A DNA stretch of 6,160 bases from Planctomycetota bacterium (GTDB lineage: Bacteria; Planctomycetota; Planctomycetia; Pirellulales; Thermoguttaceae), in NCBI GenBank assembly GCA_015661985.1, contig DQVB01000716.1, positions 1 to 6,160 on the forward strand, read 5' to 3'. The translations under genes and the position numbers were made by a program. Positions 1 through 6,023 of the stretch are shown here, in pieces (position 1 is the stretch's first letter; the number at the start of each line of letters is the position of its first letter). A model generated the notes under the pieces. It was not told the DNA's origin, searched no databases, and saw nothing but the letters and a program-made list of their open reading frames with translations.

Positions 1-2
1 CA

Positions 3-22
3 GGGCCGGCCACAGGCGGCCC
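3..22 (-). terminator. GC-rich hairpin downstream of coaE, possible terminator
   Basis: On the minus strand a perfect 6-bp stem GGGCCG/CGGCCC encloses an 8-nt loop and begins 18 nt after the coaE stop codon. It could end the polA-coaE transcript. Whether a T-run follows cannot be seen because the window ends 2 nt later. The stem contains the 8-nt palindrome GGCCGGCC, so chance self-complementarity in GC-rich DNA is a real alternative. Confidence 0.3.
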
Positions 23-40
23 ATGGGGCTGCGCGGCGGA

Positions 41-646
41 TCAGCCGACCAGGGTCCTCCAGAATCGTTCGACTTGGGCCCGCACCTGCTCGACCGACCC
101 GGAGTTGTCCAGGATCAGGTGGGCCCGCTTCCGTTTGACGTCCAACGACTCTTGGGCTTCCTCGCGTGCTGCGAACTCCTCCTCACTCCAACCACGCTTC
201 CGTGCCCTGGTCAGCCGAAGCTCCCGGGGGGCATCGACGAACACCAGGGTGTCGCAACAGTGGTCCCAGCCGGCCTCGATCAACAGCGGAGCATCCAGCA
301 CCGCCACGGCTACCCCCAGGCTGGCCATTTCACCGGCCTGGCGGTGGAGGATCCGGCCGATTTCTGGGTGGGTAATCTGTTCCAGGTACCTCCTTTCACG
401 GGGCCCATCGGGCGGTGCCGCAAAGACGATCCGGCTCAGCCGCGCCCGGTCAATCTCTCCGTCGGCGCCGAATACCCCCGGCCCCCAATGTTTTCGGACA
501 GCCTGTTTGACCCGTTCGACCCCGAGGGCTTCGTGGCCGGCACGGTCGGCATCCAACAGCCCGGCGCCCAGACGGGCCAGTTCCCGGGCCACCAGGCTCT
601 TGCCGCTGGCCACCCCGCCCAGCAGACCGATCAGGTGTATTGGCAT
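41..646 (-). CDS. coaE: Dephospho-CoA kinase
   Basis: Cytoplasmic enzyme that phosphorylates the 3'-hydroxyl of the dephospho-CoA ribose with ATP, the final step of coenzyme A synthesis. The 201-residue product has the usual CoaE length. Visible motifs: Walker A GGVASGKS (residues 10-17), DADRAGH (32-38, the substrate-site DADxxxH), THPEI (92-96), DAPLLIEAG (118-126, the family's P-L-L-x-E strand), FVDAP (136-140), an Arg-rich lid region starting RELRLTRARKR (141-151), and KRKRAHLILDNSG (171-183), the typical C-terminal K-x(3)-A-x(4)-D-N-S-G. The ATG at 646 is chosen because a GAGGGGGG purine tract ends 8 nt upstream and the P-loop then starts at residue 10. An ATG 4 nt upstream is out of frame. 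The gene begins 22 nt after the polA stop codon, so the two are very probably co-transcribed. All key residues are present and nothing looks broken. Family identity is seen directly; activity is inferred from the family. Confidence 0.96.
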   Translation of the reverse strand: MPIHLIGLLGGVASGKSLVARELARLGAGLLDADRAGHEALGVERVKQAVRKHWGPGVFGADGEIDRARLSRIVFAAPPDGPRERRYLEQITHPEIGRILHRQAGEMASLGVAVAVLDAPLLIEAGWDHCCDTLVFVDAPRELRLTRARKRGWSEEEFAAREEAQESLDVKRKRAHLILDNSGSVEQVRAQVERFWRTLVG

Positions 647-654
647 CCATCCAG

Positions 655-662
655 CCCCCCTC
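655..662 (-). promoter_or_regulatory. Shine-Dalgarno-like tract of coaE
   Basis: On the minus strand GAGGGGGG ends 8 nt before the ATG at 646. It lies inside the 22-nt gap between polA and coaE, so coaE has its own ribosome entry site within the shared transcript. It decides between the in-frame ATG at 646 and the out-of-frame ATG at 650. Confidence 0.6.
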
Positions 663-668
663 GGGAGC

Positions 669-3461
669 CTACCACGGGGCAGCCTCAGCCCAGCTTTTGC
701 CCGCCTTAACGTCCACCTTCAGGGGCACAAGCAAAGGCTCTACCCCGACCATTTCCTCCCTGACCAGCTCCCCCAGCTGATCCAAATGGTTGGCAGGAAC
801 TTCGAAGATCAGCTCGTCGTGGATCTGCAACAACATCCGCCCCAGGGATCTTTCTCGCCGGAGGCGGCGATGGATGGCAATCATCGCCTGTTTGATCAGG
901 TCTGCCGCCGAGCCCTGGATGACCGTGTTGACGGCCGTCCGCTCGGCCAGGTTCCTTTGGCGGCCGCTGCCGGGCCGCACCCCGCGGATCCGGCGACGCC
1001 GTCCGAGGATAGTATTAACATAACCCTTTTTCCTGCACTGTTCCAGTACCTGCTCCAGAAAACGGGAGATTCCCGGATACTGGGCGAAGTAGGCGTCGAT
1101 GAACTCGGCCGCCTCTTGCTTGTCGATGCGCAGCTGCTTGGCCAGCCCGTAGGGGCTTTGGCCGTAGATGACCCCGAAGTTGACCGCTTTGGCCTTCCGG
1201 CGCATCTCGGCGGTCACTTCCTCCAGGGGGACGCCGAACACCTGGCTGGCCACCCGGGCGTGGATGTCCTCGTCCCTGGCAAAGGCTTCGCGGAGCCGTT
1301 CGTCCTGGGAGAAGTGGGCCAGCACGCGCAGCTCGATCTGGGAGTAGTCGGCCGACAGCAGGACCCAGTCGTCTTCGGCGGCGACGAAGGCCGAGCGGAT
1401 TTCCCTCCCCTCCTTGGTCCGCACGGGGATGTTTTGCAGGTTGGGGTCACTGGAGCTGAGCCGGCCGGTAGCCGCCACGGCCTGGTGGAACGAGGCGTGC
1501 ACGCGACCCGTCTCGGGGTGGACCATCTTGGGCAAGGCATCCACGTAGGTGCCCTTCAGCTTGGCGTACTGGCGGTACTGGAGGATCTCGGCTGGCAGCG
1601 GGTGGACGGCGGCCAATTCCTCCAGCACCTCGGCGTCCGTGCTCGGACCGCTCTTCGGTGTCTTCTTGATCACCGGAAGCTGCAGCTCCTCGAACAGCAC
1701 TTCCTGGAGCTGTTTGGGCGAGGCGATGTTGAAGCGGTGGCCCGCGAGCTGGAAGATCCGTTCTTCGAGCTCCGCCATCCGCTCGCCGAACCGCCGGCTG
1801 AGCTCCTCCAACCGCTCGACGTCCACCTTGATGCCGTTGTATTCCAGCTCGGCCAGGACGTCGATCAGGGGCAGCTCCAGCTCGACAAACAGCCGCTCCA
1901 GACCGGTGCGCGTCAGTTGCTTGGCCAGCACACGGCGGAGCCGCAAAGGGAGCACGGCATCTTCACCGGCATATTCGCCCACCTGGGCCACCGGCACCTG
2001 ATCGATCCGCTTTTTCTGTTTTCCCGTGCCGGTCAGATCGGCGTATTTGATGGTGTCGTGGTGGAGGTAACGTTTGGCCAGCTCATCCAGACCGTGGTTG
2101 CGTTGGCCGGCGTCCAGCAGGTAGCTGGCCACCATGGTATCGAAGGCCACACCCGCCAGTTCGATGCCCGAGGTGCGGAGCACGACCATGTCGTACTTCA
2201 GATTCTGCCCGACCTTCTCGACGTGGGGATCCTCCAGGACCGGCCGCAGGGCCTCCAGCGTGGCCTGCGGCTCCAGCCGCGGTTGGCCCTGGGGCGCCTT
2301 GAGAGGCAGGTACCATCCCTCGTCTTCGGTCCAGGCGATGGCCACGCCGACGATCTCAGCCCACCGTGGCCAAAGGTGCGTGGTTTCCACGTCGACGGAA
2401 ATCCGCCGTTGACGTCGCAGCTTCTCCAGGAACGCCTGCAGCGCCTCGGGCGTGTCAACGATGTGGTATTCGGCCCTCCTTTTCGGCGCCGGTGCTGTGG
2501 CCGGTCCGGCCAAGGCCACGACGCGGTCGGTAAGGCTGCGGAAACCGAAACGGCGCAGCAGTTCGCAGGCTCGATCCGGGTCGAAGCCGCACAGCCGACC
2601 GGCCTCCCAATCGATGGCCACAGGCACATGGCGCTCCAACCGTACGAGCTGGCGACTCAATAACACGTGCTGCGAGTGGGCCTTGAGATTTTCGCGCCGC
2701 TTGGTCCCCGCCACCTCTTCGGCATGCTCAAGCACCCCTTCCAACGTCCCGTACGTCTTCAAGAGTTGGCCGGCCAGTTTCGGTCCGATCAAAGGCACAC
2801 CGGGTACGTTGTCGCTGGGGTCGCCCACCAGGGCCTGGAAGTCGACCACCTGGTCCGGCCGGATACCCCATTCCGCCTCCAACGCCTGGCGGTCGAAGAC
2901 CTGGTCCTTGCGGATGTTGTACAGTAGCACCCGATCGCTGATCAGCTGGCGACAGTCCTTGTCGGTAGTCACCAGCACACAGCGGCCCCCTTGCTCCTCG
3001 GTGATGCGCGCGATGGTGGCCAAGATGTCATCGGCTTCGTAGTCCGGGTGTCCCAAGGCGGGGATGCCCAGCGCATCGATCAACTCGCGGATCGCCGCTA
3101 CTTGGCTGACGAGCTCGTCGGGCATCGCCGGCCGATTGGCCTTGTAGGCTTCGAACAATGCGTGGCGAAACTTCTTGCCCGGCTCGTCGAAAGCGCAGAA
3201 CAGGTAATCCGGCCTCTTCTCCAGCAACATCAGCACGTCCCGGGCGAAACCGTAGACCGCTCCGACCGGTTCACCCTCGGGACTACTCATCTCCGGCAGC
3301 GCGTGGAAGACCTGGTAGATCAGCGAATGGGCGTCCACGGCGTAGACGGTCTTTCCCCTCAGGTTGGGGGTGGAGCCGCCTGGGGCCGGCCCGGCGGTTG
3401 ATGGCCCCCCGCCTGGGGCCGGCTGGTCGAAAAGATCCCGCGGGGATGATGGCTGGTTCAT
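669..3461 (-). CDS. polA: DNA polymerase I, full three-domain form
   Basis: Repair polymerase that fills gaps and removes RNA primers during Okazaki fragment maturation. With the ATG at 3461 the product is 930 residues, close to E. coli Pol I. Residues about 37-320 are the 5' nuclease: AVDAHSLIY (41-49), FDEPGKKFR (91-99), DYEADD (140-145), TTDKDC (165-170), and GDPSDNVPG (213-221) before the helix-hairpin-helix. Residues about 330-515 are the 3'-5' exonuclease. It looks active: Exo I DVE (357-359), Exo II NLKYD (420-424), Exo III YAGED (497-501). Residues about 520-930 are the polymerase: motif A ADYSQIELR (704-712), motif B R754, K758, F762, Y766, and motif C QIHDE (879-883). Phe762 is the residue type that admits dideoxynucleotides. 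A low-complexity Pro/Gly extension of about 35 residues precedes the nuclease domain. Translation could start upstream at TTG 3539 or GTG 3503. I prefer ATG 3461 because a promoter overlaps the TTG, but no clear Shine-Dalgarno precedes any candidate. Confidence 0.97.
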   Translation of the reverse strand: MNQPSSPRDLFDQPAPGGGPSTAGPAPGGSTPNLRGKTVYAVDAHSLIYQVFHALPEMSSPEGEPVGAVYGFARDVLMLLEKRPDYLFCAFDEPGKKFRHALFEAYKANRPAMPDELVSQVAAIRELIDALGIPALGHPDYEADDILATIARITEEQGGRCVLVTTDKDCRQLISDRVLLYNIRKDQVFDRQALEAEWGIRPDQVVDFQALVGDPSDNVPGVPLIGPKLAGQLLKTYGTLEGVLEHAEEVAGTKRRENLKAHSQHVLLSRQLVRLERHVPVAIDWEAGRLCGFDPDRACELLRRFGFRSLTDRVVALAGPATAPAPKRRAEYHIVDTPEALQAFLEKLRRQRRISVDVETTHLWPRWAEIVGVAIAWTEDEGWYLPLKAPQGQPRLEPQATLEALRPVLEDPHVEKVGQNLKYDMVVLRTSGIELAGVAFDTMVASYLLDAGQRNHGLDELAKRYLHHDTIKYADLTGTGKQKKRIDQVPVAQVGEYAGEDAVLPLRLRRVLAKQLTRTGLERLFVELELPLIDVLAELEYNGIKVDVERLEELSRRFGERMAELEERIFQLAGHRFNIASPKQLQEVLFEELQLPVIKKTPKSGPSTDAEVLEELAAVHPLPAEILQYRQYAKLKGTYVDALPKMVHPETGRVHASFHQAVAATGRLSSSDPNLQNIPVRTKEGREIRSAFVAAEDDWVLLSADYSQIELRVLAHFSQDERLREAFARDEDIHARVASQVFGVPLEEVTAEMRRKAKAVNFGVIYGQSPYGLAKQLRIDKQEAAEFIDAYFAQYPGISRFLEQVLEQCRKKGYVNTILGRRRRIRGVRPGSGRQRNLAERTAVNTVIQGSAADLIKQAMIAIHRRLRRERSLGRMLLQIHDELIFEVPANHLDQLGELVREEMVGVEPLLVPLKVDVKAGKSWAEAAPW
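3376..3423 (-). repeat. 15-bp direct repeat in the polA N-terminal extension
   Basis: The plus-strand sequence CCGCCTGGGGCCGGC occurs at 3376-3390 and 3409-3423, exactly 33 nt (11 codons) apart and in frame. In the protein it gives two 11-residue units, each beginning PAPGG (residues 15-19 and 26-30). This looks like a tandem duplication inside a disordered extension ahead of the 5' nuclease domain. I see no functional motif in it. Confidence 0.75.
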
Positions 3462-3509
3462 GGGAGACCGGAAGGGTTCACGAGGCTGTGGGCGGACGCT
3501 CACGGCTCC

Positions 3510-3539
3510 ATGGTACGATCCGGGCCGCGCAGGCGTCAA
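3510..3539 (-). promoter_or_regulatory. Candidate sigma70-type promoter of polA-coaE
   Basis: On the minus strand TTGACG (3539-3534) and TACCAT (3515-3510) are separated by 18 nt, matching the -35 consensus at 5 of 6 and the -10 at 4 of 6. Transcription would start near 3503, giving a leader of roughly 40 nt before the ATG at 3461. The TTG that would open a longer polA ORF is the first half of the -35 box, so that longer ORF is probably not translated from there. Confidence 0.4.
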
Positions 3540-3664
3540 CCGTAGCCCGCGCCCTGCCGTGGAAACCGGGCCGCAGACGCAACCACCTGCGGCGCCGAAG
3601 GTTGCGACTCCGGCCCCCGAGGCCGGGAGAAGGATGGGCGGCCCGCCGTCCTGGGGGTATTTCG

Positions 3665-3693
3665 TTGACAGGGCCCCGAGGGCCGTTTAGACT
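3665..3693 (+). promoter_or_regulatory. Strong sigma70-type promoter for the coiled-coil gene
   Basis: TTGACA (3665-3670, perfect -35) and TAGACT (3688-3693, 4 of 6 to TATAAT) are separated by exactly 17 nt. The spacer contains the small palindrome GGCCC-CGA-GGGCC (3672-3684), which could be an operator or simply GC-rich sequence. Transcription would start near 3700, about 289 nt before the ATG at 3989. An ATG at 3696 lies upstream of the expected start site and is not a plausible start codon. Confidence 0.6.
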
Positions 3694-3850
3694 GAATGTT
3701 GGCCTCCGACTGCCGGCCGCGCCGATCTGCGTGGCCCGGCTGCGGGCGCCGGCTGGCCAGGGGAACGTGGCAAGGCTTTGGCCCAGCCGAACAACGGGTC
3801 ATCAAAGGGAATCAACGATCCAGAACAGGCCGACCGTCTGGTCTTGTCTG

Positions 3851-3915
3851 TCCGGAAACTCCACCGTGCCCTTGCCTTTCCGTAGCGAAGCTTGGGCCGA
3901 CGTTAGGTTTCCGGA
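3851..3915 (+). repeat. 9-bp inverted repeat in the leader of the coiled-coil gene
   Basis: TCCGGAAAC (3851-3859) is perfectly complementary to GTTTCCGGA (3907-3915), with 47 nt between them. The loop contains a further GCCC (3868-3871) / GGGC (3894-3897) pairing, so the transcript could fold into a nested stem ending 73 nt before the start codon. It resembles no riboswitch class that I recognise. Confidence 0.45.
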
Positions 3916-3970
3916 GCGAGGATGAGCCATCCATGCACCATGCCCGTCCCCGACGGGGTGGCGGGCCAGT

Positions 3971-3979
3971 GGAGGGGAG
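3971..3979 (+). promoter_or_regulatory. Shine-Dalgarno sequence of the coiled-coil gene
   Basis: GGAGGGGAG ends 9 nt before the ATG at 3989 and is the best purine tract in the leader. It supports that start codon over the overlapping out-of-frame ATGs at 3922, 3933 and 3940. A small CCCGT/ACGGG hairpin (3943-3957) lies just upstream. Confidence 0.7.
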
Positions 3980-3988
3980 CTACAGATC

Positions 3989-5398
3989 ATGGCGCGAGAG
4001 AACCAAGCCCTGCACATCGGACTGATCGTGTCCGTCACCCTCACCGTTTTCTTGGGCGTGGCGACCTATCTGTTTTTCCGCGAATACCAGAAGGCTACGG
4101 CCCGAGCGATGACGGCCGAAAAAAAACTGGCCGAGGCCGAACAGACGGCGCGGACCGTTCAGGACGAGGCCAATTCGCTCAAACAGCACATCGGCTGGTC
4201 GGCCAGCGACAAGTTGCCCGATATCACCGAAACCTTCAACAAGGACATGGACACCTACGGGGCCCGGTTCGGCGAAGACGAACGGTCCTACCGCAAGCTG
4301 GTGGAGAACCTCTACAAGGCGTTACAGAACGCCGATGCCCAGCTGCAGGACGCTGCCAAGAAGATCCAGAGCTACCAGCAGCAGATCGCCCAGATCCAGG
4401 CGGCTGCGGACAGCCAAGTGGCGGAGTACAAGCAGGCGATGGAGAAGCTGAAGCAGGATCTGGAGCAGGAACGGGCGGCGTTCAACAAACAGCGCGCTGA
4501 ATTCACCCAGAAAACCGATCAGCTGCAGAATACGCTGGCCCAGGCCCAACAGCGATTCGAAGCGGAGATCGCCAAGAAGGACGGGACCATTGCCCAGCTG
4601 AACCAGAAGATCAGCGAGCTGAGGAGGGCCGTGGATACGAAAAGCGCGATCATCGACGACATGGTTTCCCCGCGGCTGGATGTGCCCGACGGCAAGATCC
4701 GTTGGGTGAACCAGCGTGAGCGGACCGTCTGGATCAACGTCGGCCAGGCCGATAACCTGCCGAACCTGACCACCTTTGCCGTCTACGACGCCGAGATCAA
4801 CGACTTGACCACGGCCAAGAAAAAGGCGGATATCCAAGTGGTCCGGATCATCGGCGAACATCTGGCTGAAGCGAGAATCCTGGAGGATGATCTGTCGGAC
4901 CCCATGATGCCCGGCGACATCCTCCATACGCCGATCTGGTCACCCGGACAGCAGGAACACTTCGCCCTGACCGACGGCTTGGATATCGATGGTGATGGCA
5001 AGTCGGACGCCCATGTAGTCCGGAACCTGATTACCATGAGCGGCGGTGTGATCGACGCCGAACTGGATGATGCGGGGAACCTGCACGGCCAACTGACCGG
5101 CCAGACGCGCTACTTGATCATCGGGACGCAGCACACGGCGGGGACGCCCAAGCAGCTGCTCGATGCTCGGGTGGCCTTGCTGCGCAAGGCCCAGGAACTC
5201 GGTATACGGACCATTGCCCTGGGTGACTTCCTGCAAAAGGCCGGGTGGCGGGAAGATACCAACGTGGTGACCTACGGCCGCGGGGCCAACCCCCGGGACT
5301 TCCGGGCCCGGTTCCCTGGGGGCATACAGCCGCGTTCCACGGGCAACGTCTTCCAGCCTCGTACACTGCCCGGAGCCGCTCGCCGCACCGCCTTCTGA
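3989..5398 (+). CDS. Membrane-anchored coiled-coil protein with a BRCT-like C-terminal region, function unknown
   Basis: I recognise no named family for the full 469-residue product. Residues 9-30 form one hydrophobic membrane segment with no signal-peptidase site. Residues 34-66 and about 96-228 are Gln/Glu/Lys/Ala-rich and strongly coiled-coil forming, separated by a Gly/Pro-containing linker. Residues 234-318 look like a small beta-rich domain: V-x-I-x-x-G, then FAVYD (263-267), then a closing PGDIL (308-312). Residues 323-420 resemble a BRCT fold: LITMSGGVIDAEL (347-359), TRYLIIG (373-379), KAQELGIRTI (400-409), then FLQKAGW (414-420). A DIDGDGKSD loop (332-340) is inserted after the first strand. 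Residues 421-469 are an Arg/Pro/Gly-rich, probably disordered tail. Five basic residues follow the membrane segment against one before it, which hints at a cytoplasmic C-terminus, whereas DxDxDG loops are more usual outside the cytoplasm. So topology is unresolved. It is a single gene behind its own promoter and long leader. A structural or scaffolding role at the inner membrane is a guess. Confidence 0.93.
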   Translation: MARENQALHIGLIVSVTLTVFLGVATYLFFREYQKATARAMTAEKKLAEAEQTARTVQDEANSLKQHIGWSASDKLPDITETFNKDMDTYGARFGEDERSYRKLVENLYKALQNADAQLQDAAKKIQSYQQQIAQIQAAADSQVAEYKQAMEKLKQDLEQERAAFNKQRAEFTQKTDQLQNTLAQAQQRFEAEIAKKDGTIAQLNQKISELRRAVDTKSAIIDDMVSPRLDVPDGKIRWVNQRERTVWINVGQADNLPNLTTFAVYDAEINDLTTAKKKADIQVVRIIGEHLAEARILEDDLSDPMMPGDILHTPIWSPGQQEHFALTDGLDIDGDGKSDAHVVRNLITMSGGVIDAELDDAGNLHGQLTGQTRYLIIGTQHTAGTPKQLLDARVALLRKAQELGIRTIALGDFLQKAGWREDTNVVTYGRGANPRDFRARFPGGIQPRSTGNVFQPRTLPGAARRTAF

Positions 5399-5412
5399 CT
5401 GGCAGGCTGAGC

Positions 5413-5430
5413 CTCCGGCCACGCCGGGAG
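5413..5430 (+). terminator. Hairpin just after the coiled-coil gene, weak terminator candidate
   Basis: CCGGC (5415-5419) pairs with GCCGG (5423-5427) around a 3-nt loop. The stem can extend to CTC/GAG if one G is bulged. It sits 15 nt after the stop codon, where a terminator is expected. No T-run follows, so it does not fit the classical intrinsic terminator. Confidence 0.25.
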
Positions 5431-5581
5431 ATCGTGGAGGTCGTGAGCCGCTGACGAAGTACAACGGCGTGGAACCGATCGAAGGTCGAGCCTGTTCGGA
5501 TCGTAAGCCCCGGCGTTGCAAAGAATTGGCCGGTACTGAAAAATCCAGCATCCCGCCTCCACAGCGAGCAAACGGACCAGG

Positions 5582-5995
5582 ATGTGGCGTCTCGTAGCGG
5601 TCCTCCTCTCGCCTGCACTCTTGTCGTGTCCATTCTTGTCGTTCGCCAGCGGCGGTGGCAAGCCACAGAGCGCCGCCTTTAGCGCCGCGCGATCCGAACC
5701 TGGTTCTGCGGTGCGGGTTCGGCGACCAGAGGCCCCACTCGGTTCTCTCGTCGAGCCGACTCCACTCGGTTCTGGTCCGGGCTCTGACCGACCCACTCAC
5801 TCGGACCCAAGGTCTCCCGCCTCACCTCGGTGCTCCATGTCCCGGCAGGCGACCGGACTAGAGACCAACCCGCAACGGACTGGGGGAATGGCGGGTAGGA
5901 GTTCTTCCACAGCTCCGCCTGGCTCTCCCAGGCTGGATGGGGCTGCGAGGTTACAAGGGAAACAGACTCGGCTCGGAGAGACAAGCTACGAGTGA
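5582..5995 (+). CDS. Doubtful ORF with a signal-peptide-like N-terminus
   Basis: The 137-residue reading frame begins MWRLVAVLLSPALLS, a basic residue then a hydrophobic stretch of about 18 residues ending near FASGG. This would suit a secretion signal. The rest is Ser/Pro/Gly/Arg-rich, low complexity and matches no family I know. It contains the repeated tripeptide PLG at a 9-residue spacing, from a 12-bp direct repeat. Against it: no Shine-Dalgarno sequence (ACCAGG abuts the ATG), weaker third-position GC than polA, and no neighbour that suggests a role. It could be a small secreted protein, a decayed gene or a chance ORF. I lean toward chance. Confidence 0.2.
   Translation: MWRLVAVLLSPALLSCPFLSFASGGGKPQSAAFSAARSEPGSAVRVRRPEAPLGSLVEPTPLGSGPGSDRPTHSDPRSPASPRCSMSRQATGLETNPQRTGGMAGRSSSTAPPGSPRLDGAARLQGKQTRLGETSYE
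5735..5773. repeat. 12-bp direct repeat, 27-nt spacing
   Basis: CCACTCGGTTCT occurs at 5735-5746 and 5762-5773. Related fragments lie nearby: GGTTCTG at 5702-5708 and CACTCGG at 5798-5804. The 27-nt period is a multiple of three relative to the doubtful ORF at 5582. It may be a short local duplication; no known repeat family is recognised. Confidence 0.5.
5917..5933. repeat. Short inverted repeat in the intergenic stretch
   Basis: GCCTGG (5917-5922) and CCAGGC (5928-5933) form a perfect 6-bp stem with the 5-nt loop CTCTC. It lies between two probably convergent genes and so could terminate transcription from either side. Neither flank has a T-run. If the ORF at 5582 is real, this is simply coding sequence. 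Confidence 0.25.
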
Positions 5996-6023
5996 GCCTT
6001 GTCCGACCAACGGTCTGATCGGG

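Larger units (their letters stand above)
3462..3988. other. Divergent intergenic region between polA and the coiled-coil gene
   Basis: This 527-nt stretch separates two outward-facing genes. It holds a minus-strand promoter for polA near its left end and a strong plus-strand promoter at 3665-3693. Several GC-rich palindromes are present: CCGGCC/GGCCGG at 3610-3626, GGCCC/GGGCC at 3672-3684, CGGCTGG/CCAGCCG at 3750-3789, and CCCGT/ACGGG at 3943-3957. There is also a longer 9-bp inverted repeat at 3851-3915. Open frames here lack ribosome binding sites and protein-like composition, so I call no gene. Confidence 0.6.
5399..6023. other. Region without a convincing gene
   Basis: This stretch of about 625 nt lies between the coiled-coil gene and a probable convergent gene. 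It holds one doubtful ORF at 5582-5995, two GC-rich hairpins and short direct repeats. Open frames on both strands have mixed third-position composition, unlike the strongly GC3-biased polA. I see no tRNA, rRNA, known small RNA or insertion-sequence signature. Confidence 0.5.

Noticed and set aside
1..24. Possible start of a third operon gene after coaE (minus-strand ATG at 24, reading MGRLWPAL)
   Set aside because: Only eight codons are visible, there is no Shine-Dalgarno sequence, and the codons overlap a strong GC hairpin. rho often follows coaE in planctomycetes, as I recall, but nothing here shows it.
105..2663. Very long plus-strand open frame (852 codons) antisense to coaE and polA
   Set aside because: It spans two unmistakable genes on the other strand. 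Its product is low complexity with no domain. Long antisense frames are expected opposite GC-rich, GC3-biased genes.
3696..4025. Leader ORF of 109 codons starting just after the -10 box
   Set aside because: Its ATG lies upstream of the expected transcription start, the composition is Arg/Pro/Gly-rich noise, and no ribosome site precedes it.
3922..4500. Plus-strand ORF overlapping the start of the coiled-coil gene in another frame
   Set aside because: It overlaps the well-supported gene for over 500 nt and its product is a frame-shifted shadow. The better Shine-Dalgarno belongs to the ATG at 3989.
4940..5800. Minus-strand ORF of 286 codons opposite the coiled-coil gene's 3' end and beyond
   Set aside because: Half of it is antisense to a clear gene, the product is Arg/Gly/Ser-rich without motifs, and there is no convincing start signal.
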